A DNA stretch of 64,000 nucleotides from Reticulitermes speratus (lineage: Eukaryota > Arthropoda > Insecta > Blattodea > Rhinotermitidae). Shown here piece after piece: positions 10,744 to 21,209 of this stretch. The DNA is taken from contig JAJKFL010000007.1 of assembly GCA_021186555.1 (NCBI GenBank), positions 24,805,177 to 24,869,176 on the forward strand. The letters run 5' to 3'. Both the position numbers and the translations under genes were made by a program. The notes under the pieces were generated by a model that saw only the letters and a list, made by a program, of their open reading frames with translations, did no database searches and was not told the origin of the DNA. How positions within the stretch are numbered: the stretch's first letter is position 1; every line of letters begins with the position of its first letter.

Positions 10744-10784
10744 GCCCCTACATGTTTCGGCCAATCCTGGCCATCCTCAGGGGA
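10744..10784 (-). ncRNA. Hammerhead-like motif, well formed
   Basis: Minus strand: stem I CCC, core CUGAGGA, extra U, stem II GGCCA/UGGCC with a 4-nt loop, GAAAC, AUGUA, then GGG closing stem I. All expected parts are present in order. Confidence 0.65.
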
Positions 10785-10923
10785 AAAATCTATACGTTCT
10801 GGAAGGTACAGACTTTCCCCCTAAGAATGATCAGGATTGGTCCAAACACGTGGGGACAGTTTTAATACTGCTTTACTGTACTTTATACTATACTGTGTAC
10901 CATGCTGGATATATTGTAATAAG

Positions 10924-11402
10924 GAGTTCAGAAGGTAAAGGTAAAGGTAAAGTTCTCCCTAGAACAGGCCATGAAGGCCCAGAGGGGGAGTAGAGGTATA
11001 GCTCTACTCTTTCTTTAACCCTGGCACTAGATAAGGGTGCCGATCCCAGTGGCCGTGCAGTCTAAGGCGTGGGTCTTCGGCCGCTCGCTTACTAGGATCG
11101 TGGGTTCGAATCCCACCGGGGGAATGGATGTCTGTCTGTTGTGAGTGTTGTGTGTTGTCAGGTAGAGGTCTCTGCGACGAGCTGGTCCCTCGTCCAGAGG
11201 AGTCCTACCGACTGTGGTGTGTCTAAAGTGTGTGTGATCATGAAACCACGACGACATGAAGAGGCCCAGGCCCATATAGGGCTGTCGAGCCATAAGAAAA
11301 AAAAACTTAGATAAGGGTGGGTGGTCAACTCCACGCCCCGGCCGCTTTACCTCCGGGAAAGAGACCCAGTACCCATTTACAGGAGGCTGAGTTCAGAAGG
11401 TA
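10924..11402 (-). mobile_element. SINE S2, 5'-truncated, host of a nested SINE
   Basis: A minus-strand S2 with (AGGTAA)n tail at 10938-10950 and body AGTTCTCCCTAGAACAGGCC through CCCATTTACAGGAGGCTGA. A perfect 14-bp TSD, GAGTTCAGAAGGTA, lies at 10924-10937 and 11389-11402. The element is split at 11040-11307 by an S1 insertion. The tRNA head is absent. Confidence 0.9.
11040..11307 (+). mobile_element. SINE S1 nested inside S2
   Basis: A full-length S1: head CCGATCCCAGTGGCCGTGC, B-box GGGTTCGAATCCC, and the end GGGCTGTCGAGCCATAAG plus A-tail. Its own 12-bp TSD, TAGATAAGGGTG, lies at 11028-11039 and 11308-11319 inside the S2 sequence. S1 was therefore active after S2 had inserted here. Confidence 0.92.
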
Positions 11403-11955
11403 CACGGTCAAAATATAACAGTACTACAAACTGCACACATAGGCCTGTATAAGAGATAGTGCTTGTGTGAAGTTTAATTTCAGTGTCTTACACGTATGAT
11501 ACACGCATACCTCATAGTCATCATGAATGAGCTTACGGTACTTTAAACAAGTAGGCCACTTACTTGCATTTTAGTATAAATGTGTTGTTAAGATTTACAA
11601 TGCCCCTGAACCAACTACCTTCACGATCGGCTGAGTTTCAAAGCATCGCCCCAACTTGCAGTTTCACTACGATCTCAAATTATGTTTTATCATCTTCCAG
11701 CATTGCCAGCCCACGAGACACAACTTTTCCAGCCCGTTCCAATTCCCTGTCTCCTTACCTCCGCTACGCCACTCCCGTGTCTTTTGTTCCTGTGCTTAAA
11801 GTGCAAATAAGAAATCGAATAATGGAGTTTCTAAAGCAACTTGGAAGACAAGGCATAAAGACAAAACATGATCAAAAACTTGGCCAAAAATCTGCCCCAA
11901 GAGATATGCACAGGGGAAAATATGTTTTGGTATTGAGGGATGTATTAGTCATTAA
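11403..11955. other. No recognisable gene; one 138-codon frame
   Basis: A plus frame (11564-11980) has no motif I recognise and its end lies in repeat-like sequence. No other structure was seen. Confidence 0.35.
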
Positions 11956-11956
11956 A

Positions 11957-12214
11957 TACAGCTTAGTCATTAGTCACTAAGCTATGGGCTGGACGGTCCG
12001 GAGTTCGATTTCTCTCCTATCCAAAACGTTCAGACCGGATCTGGGAACCACCCAGCGTCCTCTTCATTGGGTACTGAGAGTTCTTTCGTCGGGAGTAAAG
12101 CCGCCGGAGCGTGCAGCTGACCACTCACCTCCATCTAGTGCCGAGGTTAAGAACGAGTGAGGCTCTACCTCTACTCCCCCCCGTACGCCTTCATGGCGTG
12201 GTCAGGGACAAGTT
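11957..12214 (+). mobile_element. SINE S2 copy, partial head
   Basis: GGGCTGGACGGTCCGGAGTTCG through GTGCCGAGGTTAAGAACGAG to CTTCATGGCGTGGTCAGGG. It belongs to the sub-family ending GGCGTGGTCAGGGACAA, shared with copies at 61501 and 63250. Confidence 0.8.
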
Positions 12215-12322
12215 TTATATTTATTTTATGATAGAAACTATTCCTCCAATTCCTTGAACGTCAATTGGCAGTACAGAATGGAATGTTCGACTTAACATGG
12301 AATCCGTTCATAGTTGTGTTGC

Positions 12323-13092
12323 CGCACAGCGACCCATGACGGCCCCTGTACTGCTGTACTCAGTTCCGTGTTAACGCGGGACTGAGCACCGTAGAGCGGA
12401 CGACATCATTTGCTGCATAGCGACCGATGACGGCCCCTGCACTGCTGTACTCATTCCGTGTCAACGCGGGACTGAGCACCGTAGAGCGGACGACATCAAT
12501 TGCTGCACAGCGACCGATGACGGCCCCTGCACTGCTGTACTCAGTTCCGTGTTAACGCGGGACTGAGCACCGTAGAGCGGACGACATCAATTGCTGCACA
12601 GAGACCGATGACGGCCCCTGCACTGCTGTACTCAGTTCCGTGTCAATGCGGGACTGAGCACCGTAGAGCGGACGACATCAATTGCTGCACAGCGACCGAT
12701 GACGGCCCCTGCACTGCTGTACTCAGTGCCGTGTCAACGCGGGACTGAGCACCGTAGAGCGGACGACATCAATTGCTGCACAGAGACCGATGACGGCCCC
12801 TGCACTGCTGTACTCAGTTCCGTGTCAACGCGGGACTGAGCACCGTAGAGCGGACGACATCATTTGCTGCATAGCGACCGATGACGGCCCCTGCACTGCT
12901 GTACTCATTCCGTGTCAACGCGGGACTGAGCACCGTAGAGCGGACGACATCAATTGCTGCACAGCGACCGATGACGGCCCCTGCACTGCTGTACTCAGTT
13001 CCGTGTTAACGCGGGACTGAGCACCGTAGAGCGGACGACATCAATTGCTGCACAGCGACCGATGACGTTCCTGCACTGCCGTACTCATTTCC
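12323..13092 (+). repeat. Minisatellite, 90/91-bp unit, about 8.5 copies
   Basis: Unit landmarks GCGGACGACATCA recur at spacings of 90, 91, 91, 91, 91, 90 and 91 bp (CGACAT at 12401, 12491, 12582, 12673, 12764, 12855, 12945, 13036). Units 1-2 and 6-7 share the same private variants (CATTTGCTGCATAGCG followed by a one-base-shorter unit), indicating duplication of a multi-unit block offset by 454 bp. Units 3 and 5 share CACAGAGACC. The open frame across the array is an effect of the repeat, not a gene. Confidence 0.93.
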
Positions 13093-13099
13093 GCGTTAA

Positions 13100-14830
13100 T
13101 AAAATCTGTATAGCAGACCTACTAGTACGAATATCAGCAAGATGACAATACTACGTACAGCTCTATTTGTGAAGATAATTAGGTTATAATATCGATTTTT
13201 GGCTCCCACATACTGAATATTTATGAACATACACGCGTAATTTAATACACTTCCTAAAACATACATTTAGGTTTCATATCAATCTCCTTGTATCAGAAAA
13301 GTGTTAAACTAATTACGATAGAACATTCAAGAGGAGTTCTAGCTTATGGTGCCACGAACAGAAGTCTGTGAAAACGGATTTAAACTACTCTGGTGGAAAT
13401 CAGATATGAAAATCAGCCCTGAGGGGAATATATGATTCCTGGAAAACCTGTAAGACAATGTGGGCTAGGAGATGTCAGAGTTACAGATGTGTTTACTAAA
13501 CAGAAAATAGGTGTGTCTATACTAATATAGACACATTAATACAATGTAAGAAAAGTCACACAAGACGCAGGATAATGGTAGATCTAATACAGACGATAGA
13601 AAACTGGGTTAGGATGTCCTTATAGCCCTGTCTCCAACTAAAATGGATCTCTTGGTGTCGAGGCCAGTGATTTATTTAAGAATTTCATAAATGGACGCAC
13701 ATGGTCCATCTCGTTTGATTATCTTGAAAAACTGGAGGACTTGCCTGGGGGAAAAAAGTACTTGTTATAAAATATGGTCCATTCTCCTCCATAATTTTTT
13801 GTTTGAAACATCTGCGGTAGAATAAATATTTATTAAGTGATGCTCAAAATGTAAGCAGAAACGAATGCAGGTCTTCTTCACATAAAGTTTACGTTACTGT
13901 CGCCAGATTTTAACCAGAGATTAAACGTGCTGTCAAATTTTAGTAAACTCCCCAAAACCAAGTTTAGTGAAAGCTCAGCGTCTCTCAAGTTTTTGCACGC
14001 ACACAGGCGTTGCGCGCGGATGCTAACGCGTCTACAAACTACGGATACACAAAATGAAACACCACTGAGGTCAGAAACTATATAAAAATGGCGACAAATT
14101 GAATACATACCTCAAGTGGCTGAAGTTCGCAGATGACAAGCATCAACGAGATATACAGTAGAGACAAAAGCGGGGAGCAAATTGATGTGCATAGTAAGTC
14201 TGTTCCAAAAACATTCACTACCTGCGAACCCAACCCAAATATCCAAAACTTAACACCTCTCTGGGTTTACAAGTTTCTTTAAATCCCATAACTGTATGTG
14301 AAAAAGTAAAAGGAAACCTCTAAAGATATTAACTGAACACAAGAGTAGCTACAATCATGGCATATTATAAATGGGAAGCTGTTTTGATGTGTTCGGCGAC
14401 GAAAATACGACAGGTGTAACAAACTGGGCTCAGATGTACCACACTGCTTTCCACTAACTTTACAGTTCAGCAGCCACTCCAGATAACAGTACATGAACGG
14501 AAATTACATCTCATATTTACTACTTCCGCTGACATGTTACACATTTCACACAGGCCTCAGTCTACATGGCCCAGCTAGTGCCGGTTTAAATAGATACGTG
14601 GGCCCTCCGCAGTTCATTTGTATCGTGTTTCACACATGGCCCTCTTAACAACGGAGGGTTTAAAAAGGTTCACAATGCCTCTTTTGTTATTATAAACATG
14701 TTTATTTATACACATCTGGTTTACAGTCTGCTTCCTCCCTATAGCTTGTCATAATCCAGTTCAGGACATATTTCATCACGCGTCCTGTATAAAGACAAAG
14801 ACTATTAATTAAAACGTATAAAACAATAAT
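13100..14830. other. No recognisable gene
   Basis: AT-rich. A perfect short palindrome, GTGTCTATA-CTAA-TATAGACAC, lies at about 13512-13533. Short frames (71-76 codons) lack motifs. Confidence 0.4.
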
Positions 14831-14833
14831 TAC

Positions 14834-15007
14834 AAACGACTGTGTCCCTTATTCAGTTTTTTACCAACAAATGCACACTCAAATAAATCTATATCAATAA
14901 AACTATAAAAGAGTGGTTTTTTGAGTGTGCATTTGTTGGTAAAAAAACTGAATTAGTGAGAAAAAGCACGGTGAAAGCAATATAAAATTTAAAAGACTAT
15001 ATCCCTT
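14834..15007. mobile_element. Hairpin element H2 with direct-repeat flanks
   Basis: Inverted arms 14851-14883 and 14920-14953 pair almost perfectly (GAGTGTGCATTTGTTGGT in the right arm). The family tail GCACGGTGAAAGCAATAT follows. Imperfect 17-bp direct repeats (14834-14850 and 14991-15007, 14/17) end TCCCTT. As in H1 and H4, the hammerhead portion is missing. Confidence 0.7.
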
Positions 15008-16240
15008 GTTTTGTTTAGACGCCACTCTAAACGTAAAATTGAGAGCCCCTGAGAAAAACGTGCTGGGAATATTATTTGGACTTTAAAAAAAATATGACAA
15101 GAAAAAATAGAGAATGCAAAATATTATGAAATGACGAGGTCATATTTTTGCTCCCCATGTAATTTTGCTGGGGTGATTAATTACAAATCAAGAAGGGTGA
15201 CACACTTAACACGCAGGGAAAATGAGAAATACGTACACAATTTTGGTGGGGAAATATCAGGGGAAGAGACCACGTAGATCTTGGCATAAACGAGTCGATA
15301 ATATCAAAATGAAACGTCGACAAAAGGGCGTGAAAATGTGCACTGGATTGAAGTGGATCACGATATGATCCAATGGCGGGTGACCGACCGTAAGTCCGGT
15401 AGTGAACATACAGGGTTAATAAGAGCAGGACATTTCTTGCCCAGTTGAGCAATCGTCGTCATTTTTGGCAAGACGCATTCGATAAATTACAAAGTCAGTT
15501 AATCATGTCCTCTGATCTTCAAAGGCACTAGCCATTAAACATACGCATCTGTAAGTTCACCTGTTGTTATGTACAAATGTGAAACTTTATCATGCTCTCA
15601 GGAAATTACAGTCTTTGAGAACAAAGTGTCGCAGAGAATACTTCGGCGCAGACCTAAGACAAATGGCGTTGCCTTCTAAGGGAACTGAGAAAAATGCACA
15701 ACGAGCAGCTTCACAATCTATATTCTTCAACAAGTGCTTATTAAAGTCAAGAAGGGCGGTATGTGAGGAGCATGGAGGAAGTAAAAAACTCACATTTTCG
15801 TTACAAATTTACAAACGAAGAGACCATTTACGAAACCGATGGGCAATTAAAAAAAAAAAATAAACAGAAGGATCCTTCCCTCCTTTGCACCAAGTTCTTT
15901 TTTACTGTCTTAATGTAACGAGCTTAACATGACACTCCAATAACTTTGCCCACTGTTTGATTAAAATACAACAGTCTAAGAAAACGACGTTTCGGAGACT
16001 ACTTCTGTTCTCGTCAGACTGCGGCAGACTAAAGACTTTACTGGTCACGGTTCTTCAACATATTCATCCATCTGGATTGCTTCTGTATCTACTGATGAAG
16101 ACAGCTTGTCTAAAAGGCCCGACTGATTAGGCCTTGCCCTCTTTTACCTGAGGAGGGAGACAAGCGCCAGTCTCCGAACGATTGTGTTCTTACTCATAGA
16201 ACGCTGTTTTACTTACACAATGAACAAAGTCCAATAATGT
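15008..16240. other. No recognisable gene; weak ribozyme-like relic
   Basis: A 99-codon plus frame (15564-15863) has no recognised motif. At 15985-16025 the minus strand has CUGACGA and GAAACGUC, but the intervening sequence pairs poorly. I treat it as a relic at most. Confidence 0.35.
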
Positions 16241-16243
16241 GAG

Positions 16244-16304
16244 CGTAGTAGCAGTAGTAGTAGTAGTAGTAGTAGTAGTAGCAGCAGCAGCAGTAGTAGT
16301 AATA
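16244..16304 (+). repeat. Trinucleotide microsatellite (AGT/AGC)n
   Basis: A run of GTA/GTAGCA triplets about 60 bp long with a block of AGC triplets inside. Confidence 0.9.
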
Positions 16305-16469
16305 GTCAAAACCACTGTCGTGTCATAGGTTCACAATAATGTTTTTTCAGTGTAACAGTTCTGTCCGCTACACATATTCACTTTACACGGAAGAATTTTC
16401 ATCAGTTCTTCTACATATGCAAGAGATCAAAATATTGTTACGTAATTGTTTTATACAACAGTTAATGTA

Positions 16470-16505
16470 CCCCTGATGATGGACCAGTAAGGCCCGAAAC
16501 AATAC
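16470..16505 (+). ncRNA. Hammerhead-like motif, degenerate
   Basis: CUGAUGA (from 16473), U, then GGACC/GGCCC with one mismatch, GAAAC, then AAUAC instead of AUGUA, and no stem I partner. It lies 70 bp upstream of a well-formed motif in the same orientation. Confidence 0.4.
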
Positions 16506-16543
16506 GAGTTAGTATATTTATAGTCCGACAAATGTACGTACTG

Positions 16544-16588
16544 AGTCCCTGAGGATGAACCAGAATTAGGTTCGAAACATGTAGGATT
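16544..16588 (+). ncRNA. Hammerhead-like motif, well formed
   Basis: Stem I AGUCC (16544-16548) pairs with GGAUU (16584-16588). Core CUGAGGA, extra U, stem II GAACC/GGUUC, GAAAC, AUGUA. A perfect 25-bp inverted repeat (about 16515-16539 and 16617-16641) encloses it. GTGTGCATTTTGTTGGTTAA, the family's downstream block, lies at about 16725. Confidence 0.7.
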
Positions 16589-16759
16589 GTGTTACACAAT
16601 TAATAGTGAATGGAATGTACATTTGTCGGACTATAAATATAGACAAGAAAATGTACGGAATGAATGATATTAAATACGAGTTAGTGTTTTTAAAAATATT
16701 ATTTTGAACCTATGACAATTGTGTGCATTTTGTTGGTTAATATTAAAGAAAAAAAGTTA

Positions 16760-17570
16760 AGATGCAAATCGACTAGCGTACCCGTGACAACCGAATAATC
16801 AGCACCGATAAAACTTCATTCTGAAAAGAACGTTTGTCAAGGAAAGAAACGATACAAGATTATCTTCAAGATAGCTCAACACATTCTAAAAATAAAGACA
16901 TGGTTATTATGGGCTAACTACTGCATATTCTTTTGTCTAACATCTAACTCTTTCTACTCGTCTTCGCCTTGTAAAACATAATTACTACAATTCTTTTCCC
17001 AGCTAAGATAATAAGATCGCAGGTAACATAAACGCACAATAAGACAAGACATCGGCAATTACGCTACGTTCATTGTTTTTCTTTTCATTTTGCAAGATCT
17101 TGGGACCTGAATCAGATCTTAACGAGAATTACTGGGGATAGGGGGGGGGGGGGATTTGAAGTTAGACCGTGGTCTCTTTTGTACTATTCGTTTCGAACTT
17201 TTGCTCAAGCCATTCATTTCAAGAAGAGAATTAAGAAATGGAACTGGTATACCTCATTCTGGAAAAGAAAAGCTCTAGAAGACAGACCAAGACAATTAAA
17301 AGCTAAAATAAATTTAAAACTTAAAATGAAGTTGGCCACAACTGTATAAGTACGTGCACTTGATAATATATTAAAATTCACAGACTTTTATAAAAATAAT
17401 ATTAACTAATATTTAGTAATAATATGGTAATTTAAAGACTCAAACTATCCAAGGATTGATTCCTAGTAGCAAAATCACGATTTTGCATCATCAACAAAAT
17501 ACGCCATAATTTTAACTTCGATTAAACTTTCCTTAGCATTAATTATTTCAGTGGTTCCAGAAGAGATCCT
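16760..17570. other. No recognisable feature; one G tract
   Basis: A G run lies at about 17142-17153. No gene or shared repeat was found. Confidence 0.4.
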
Positions 17571-17583
17571 ATACCAACGAATT

Positions 17584-17815
17584 AAGAACACTGTCAAACA
17601 CTACTAGATTTATTGTAAAACAACAATTTGTTATAAATATGCTACATGTTTCGACCCTAATGGGCCAACATCAGGCCTTGTATAAAAACACATTAAAGGA
17701 GGTACTTTAGTGGTACCACCAGCCTGATGATGGCTCATTACGGCCGAAACATGTAGCATAATGAAAACAAAGTATTGTTGGCAATAAATTGTAGTAGTGT
17801 TTCACGGTTTTCTTA
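17584..17815. mobile_element. Inverted hammerhead element U2
   Basis: Two arms of about 100 bp face outward. Each has a hammerhead-like core (minus 17641-17678, plus 17721-17757), then TAGTAGTGTTT and TTCTTA. The left core reads CUGAUGU (last A lost); the right one is intact. A spacer of about 35 bp separates them. TSDs could not be assigned. Confidence 0.65.
17721..17757 (+). ncRNA. Hammerhead-like motif, right arm of U2
   Basis: CUGAUGA, U, GGC(U)/GGCC with a 7-nt loop, GAAAC, AUGUA. Stem I is only GC/GC (2 bp), so this is a weaker candidate. Confidence 0.5.
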
Positions 17816-18236
17816 CTTCATAGATATTTCCCAAACACGACGGAATGTCACACACACAAACGCACACACAACAAAACATTCCTCTCATTGAAAAACTGTG
17901 AATTAGTTCAATAGGATAGACTACGTGCATTACACACGAGAAACGGCCTGATGATGTGGTGGAGATGAACACGCCACTGCACACAATTTTTTGAACGAGC
18001 GGAATGACAATAATTCGTTCTAGGGACTGAAGTACAATAAATACCATATTGTAATGTCTATTCATCTATTGCCTTTATTAAATTTTCCGGACATTGCGAA
18101 TTAACGCAAACAAAATACCCCACCATGCACAATTGTGCATTCACCCTCATAATTTATTCCCCAATCATCCAACGATTCGTTTAAGCTGAAGTTTATAAAG
18201 TCAAATGAATCGTCCCGATTGTTACACAAAATACGA

Positions 18237-18398
18237 CAGAGATCCACATATTTCCCAAAAATCTAGAACCCACCTCAAAGTTCTACACCAGAAGGGTGAT
18301 ATGAAGCAAGTTCCATACTGAGGGCTCACAAATGTTAGACGCTACCGTACCAAATTTAGCCGCCCGGCAACCTGGCGCTCGGGATTTGTGCACCCCTG
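18237..18398. mobile_element. hAT-like MITE, diverged copy
   Basis: Homologous along its length to the MITE at 29943-30108 (CAGAAGGGTGATA, CCATACTGAGG, CTCACAAATGTTAGACGC, GGGATTTGTGCACCCCTG). The right end is intact and the left end is mutated. The end sequence type (CAGGGGTGCACAAAT) and 8-bp duplication of the better copy suggest hAT. Confidence 0.65.
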
Positions 18399-18525
18399 GT
18401 ATAGGATTAGCTTCTTCCGACGTTTCGGAAGTAACTGCCGTAGGAAATTTAGTGGATCGGCGAACTGGCGCTCGGGATATAGGCACCCCTAGTATAAAAT
18501 TAGCTTGTTACGACGTTTCCATCTT
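18352..18525 (+). repeat. Tandem duplication of MITE end plus flank
   Basis: CTGGCGCTCGGGAT, GGCACCCCT, GTATA-AATTAGCTT and CGACGTTTCC/G occur twice about 100 bp apart (18370-18430 and 18465-18525). The second unit has diverged and runs into a minus-strand CUGAAGAUG-GAAACGUC relic lacking stem II. Confidence 0.65.
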
Positions 18526-18544
18526 CAGGGTAACTGAGTTGGGT

Positions 18545-19375
18545 TAAGATAAATACTAGAAGCCACCTACGACATAAGCCAGCTAGGAATAAGACGAAAA
18601 GAATAATTACGTTGGGCTTAGAATAGGCCTCAGATCTAGACCCTCTCAAGGGGGAAGAATGTATTCTGGCCGAAGAGAAAAATCGTTTACGGTAATCAAA
18701 TCCCGGATGCCCATTTGGCAGCGAGATGCATTGCAGTGCTTCATTATAGAAATTTCGTAGTACAGTTTTAAACAATATGACCAGATTTCAGGGATTACAG
18801 AGAAAAGAGATTGGACTAATCAATGAGAGATGTAACACGCTTTAAGCGGCAAGACTCCCGGGAAGATGAAGTAGCGGCATTGATCTTGCCCCTGGGAGTT
18901 CAGGGGCTATGGCTCCTTGGAAGTTATCAGGAAGAACGGACGACGGGGTCAGATGTCCCGGGTTTATCGCGGGTACCAATGTTTAGACTATGCCAGCATT
19001 TATCAGGACAGGAAGCTGCGGACAACAGCTTCAAACCAAAACACTCAACACGTACACAAAAAGTACAGCTGTACTTTAATAACTGAAAGCTACAAACATA
19101 CACGTACGTAGAACGACCTTTTTCATCTTCTAAAATTATTTAAGACATAGTATAGGACTTGAGGTTAAGACAGTAGTACACATTTACCGTGTCTTCTAAG
19201 CACCAAACCACATGTAAATCGTTAAAAATTACTATGCGTCGGGGGGGGGGGGGGGGGGGGGACACGTGTGTAAGCAAACCATTCGTAGGAGAGGTCTGTA
19301 ATTCGTGATAGTTAAACTGCAATGCCCTAAACTCTACAGCAGAGAAGTAGGGACTATGTTGGTTTCCTTTATATG
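18545..19375. other. No recognisable gene; 20-bp G tract
   Basis: A run of about 20 G lies at 19241-19260. Frames of 82-91 codons lack motifs. Confidence 0.4.
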
Positions 19376-19895
19376 TTTTTAGGCACATTTGAAAAATTGC
19401 GGAAAGAGACCATTAGCTTCGTCATGTCTGTCCGCCCGTCCGCATGGAGCAACTCGGCTCCCACGAGACAGATTTTCATGAAATTTGGTATTCGAGGACT
19501 TTTCGAAAATCTGTCGAGAAAATTCAAGTTTCATTAAAATCTGACAAGAATAACGGGTACTTTACATGAAGTCCTTTGTACACTTATATCTCGCTGAATT
19601 TTTCTTAGAACGACAAATGTTTCAGACAAAAGTTGTAGAGAAAATCAAAACACACATTTTACGAGTATGATCAATAACTTTTCCCCGAAAATCGTGCCGT
19701 TTGAGATAATGTGGAAAAATATTGTAGAGCTAAACAGGCCACAGATAACAATATAATACTGTGCATGCGCTTTGCACGCTGGGTAACTAAGGCTACAGAC
19801 TATGTAATACTCGTACTTATTGCTTTCCCACGGCAACAATGGTTACACGAACGCGCTTCTGTGTTACGTTTATACGTACATTACCTATCTTGTTG
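19376..19895 (+). repeat. Dispersed repeat R1
   Basis: Same order of blocks as the copy at 2015: TTTTTAGGCACATTTG, GTCTGTCCGCCCGTCCGC, ATTTTCATGAAATTTGG, GAGATAATGTGGAAAAATA, GCATGCGCTTTGCA, CAACAATGGTTACACG. Confidence 0.75.
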
Positions 19896-20251
19896 GTTAC
19901 TGAAGGCACTTCTCAAATACACGGACAATGTATCATCAAGTGGGAAGACATTAGGTAGTGGTCAGAGCATACTGTATGGTGGAAATACCTGCGAACCACC
20001 TGTCACGACAGCAGAACTCTCGAGCCGGGAATCAAATTCGTGGAATAAGAGAAGAATATCTGATCGACAAATCCAAAATTAAACACATTATCATGGTTAT
20101 CGGTCAAGTACAGATAATTTCCCGCAGTGGTGCCATATGTTCGACCCAGTACGACAGGATTTTGCGTTCCTTTGTAAACGTAACAAAGGTCAGCGCAGTC
20201 AGCGCGTGCATTCCTAGCAAAGAACAACAACACACAGTAGACCCCCGTTAC

Positions 20252-20781
20252 TGTCGGACCGTAGCCGGCCGTGGGAGTCTCGAGGCAGAGTATAAAGAAG
20301 AAAATTCAGTGCTGGTTGGATAAACAACACATGACACTGTGGCAGGGACTTGCTGGCACTCAGAGACAGGCTCGAGAGTTGATCTCGGGCCCTCGTATTG
20401 CCGTTAAGACCAGGCTGCTGTCCTTTAACAGGACGCAATCCAGGGCGGTTATTGGCCTGCTTACGGACACAACACCTTGAGAAGACACCTCCACATTATG
20501 GGACTGAGTGACAGTCCCTTGTGTAGGAAATGCGGCGCAGAGGAGTAGACCTCAGCTCATGTCTAGTGTGAGTGTGAAGCCTTGGCGACACACGACACAC
20601 TTATCTGGGTTCCTTCTTTTGGACCCTGATTATATCAGAGAACTAAGTCTGGGGGCGATCTGGACCTTTATTACAAGGACAGGGCTCTTATGACTTGGAC
20701 TTTATTTAAACGGGGCACAAAGGGCCTGTTCAAAGGCCTACGTGCATCGGGACCGCAAGGGCCCGACCCATACTCATACTC
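20252..20781 (+). pseudogene. LINE-C 3' end with perfect 13-bp TSD
   Basis: A 5'-truncated LINE of about 530 bp. Conceptual translation gives a C-terminal region with LWQGLAGTRQARELI-like sequence, then HIMGLSDSPLCRKCGAEE, a CCHC-like cysteine pattern, then RELSLGAIWTFI. Such tails follow the RNase H region in I- or Jockey-type LINEs (my inference). Frameshifts and a stop in EE*TSAH kill it. The target duplication AGACCCCCGTTAC (20239-20251, 20782-20794) is perfect, and the 3' tail is (CATACT)n. Confidence 0.8.
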
Positions 20782-20955
20782 AGACCCCCGTTACACCACG
20801 GTCATGAACATGGCCTCCATGATGGATATATTTTACTTAAAATGAGGGTGCTGAAGTCGTCCCACGATACCGGCGGTATAAACACAGTCTCTGTAATAAC
20901 AGAAAAGTAAAGGAAAGACCGAAGTTAGAATCCCCTCAGTATATAGGGAACTTTT

Positions 20956-21088
20956 CGCAAATATTGCCTAATCGGCTCGGCAGCACATGCCCCAGTCCAA
21001 TGGGTACAGAGAGCAAAGCGGCCAGAGCGTGAAACTGACCATACACCTCCATCTAGTTAAGTGGTTAAGAATGCGTAGACCTTCATAT
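20956..21088 (+). mobile_element. SINE S2 fragment
   Basis: Middle part only: CCCAGTCCAATGGGTAC, AAAGCGGCCAGAGCGTGAA, CCTCCATCTAGTT, GTTAAGAATG. Confidence 0.65.
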
Positions 21089-21136
21089 CATTTAATTCCA
21101 CCGGTGCCCCATTACTTGTAAAAATAAAAAAAAACT

Positions 21137-21205
21137 GTTCATCTTTCATCTTCATCACAGGGTTGCACAAGAAGCCTTAAGGCTGCGGTGCGTCCGTAGC
21201 ATCTG
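21137..21205 (+). mobile_element. SINE S4, 3' end only
   Basis: ATCTTCATCACAGGGTTGCA, GAAGCCTTAAGGCTGCGG and TGCGTCCGTAGCATCTGCTG match the reverse complement of the S4 3' ends at 23637, 54903 and 55525. Confidence 0.75.
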
Positions 21206-21209
21206 CTGC

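Noticed and set aside
12790-13020. 76-codon frame across the minisatellite
   Set aside because: It exists because one 91-bp unit happens to lack stops in a frame. Unit length alternates 90/91, so no frame is preserved across the array.
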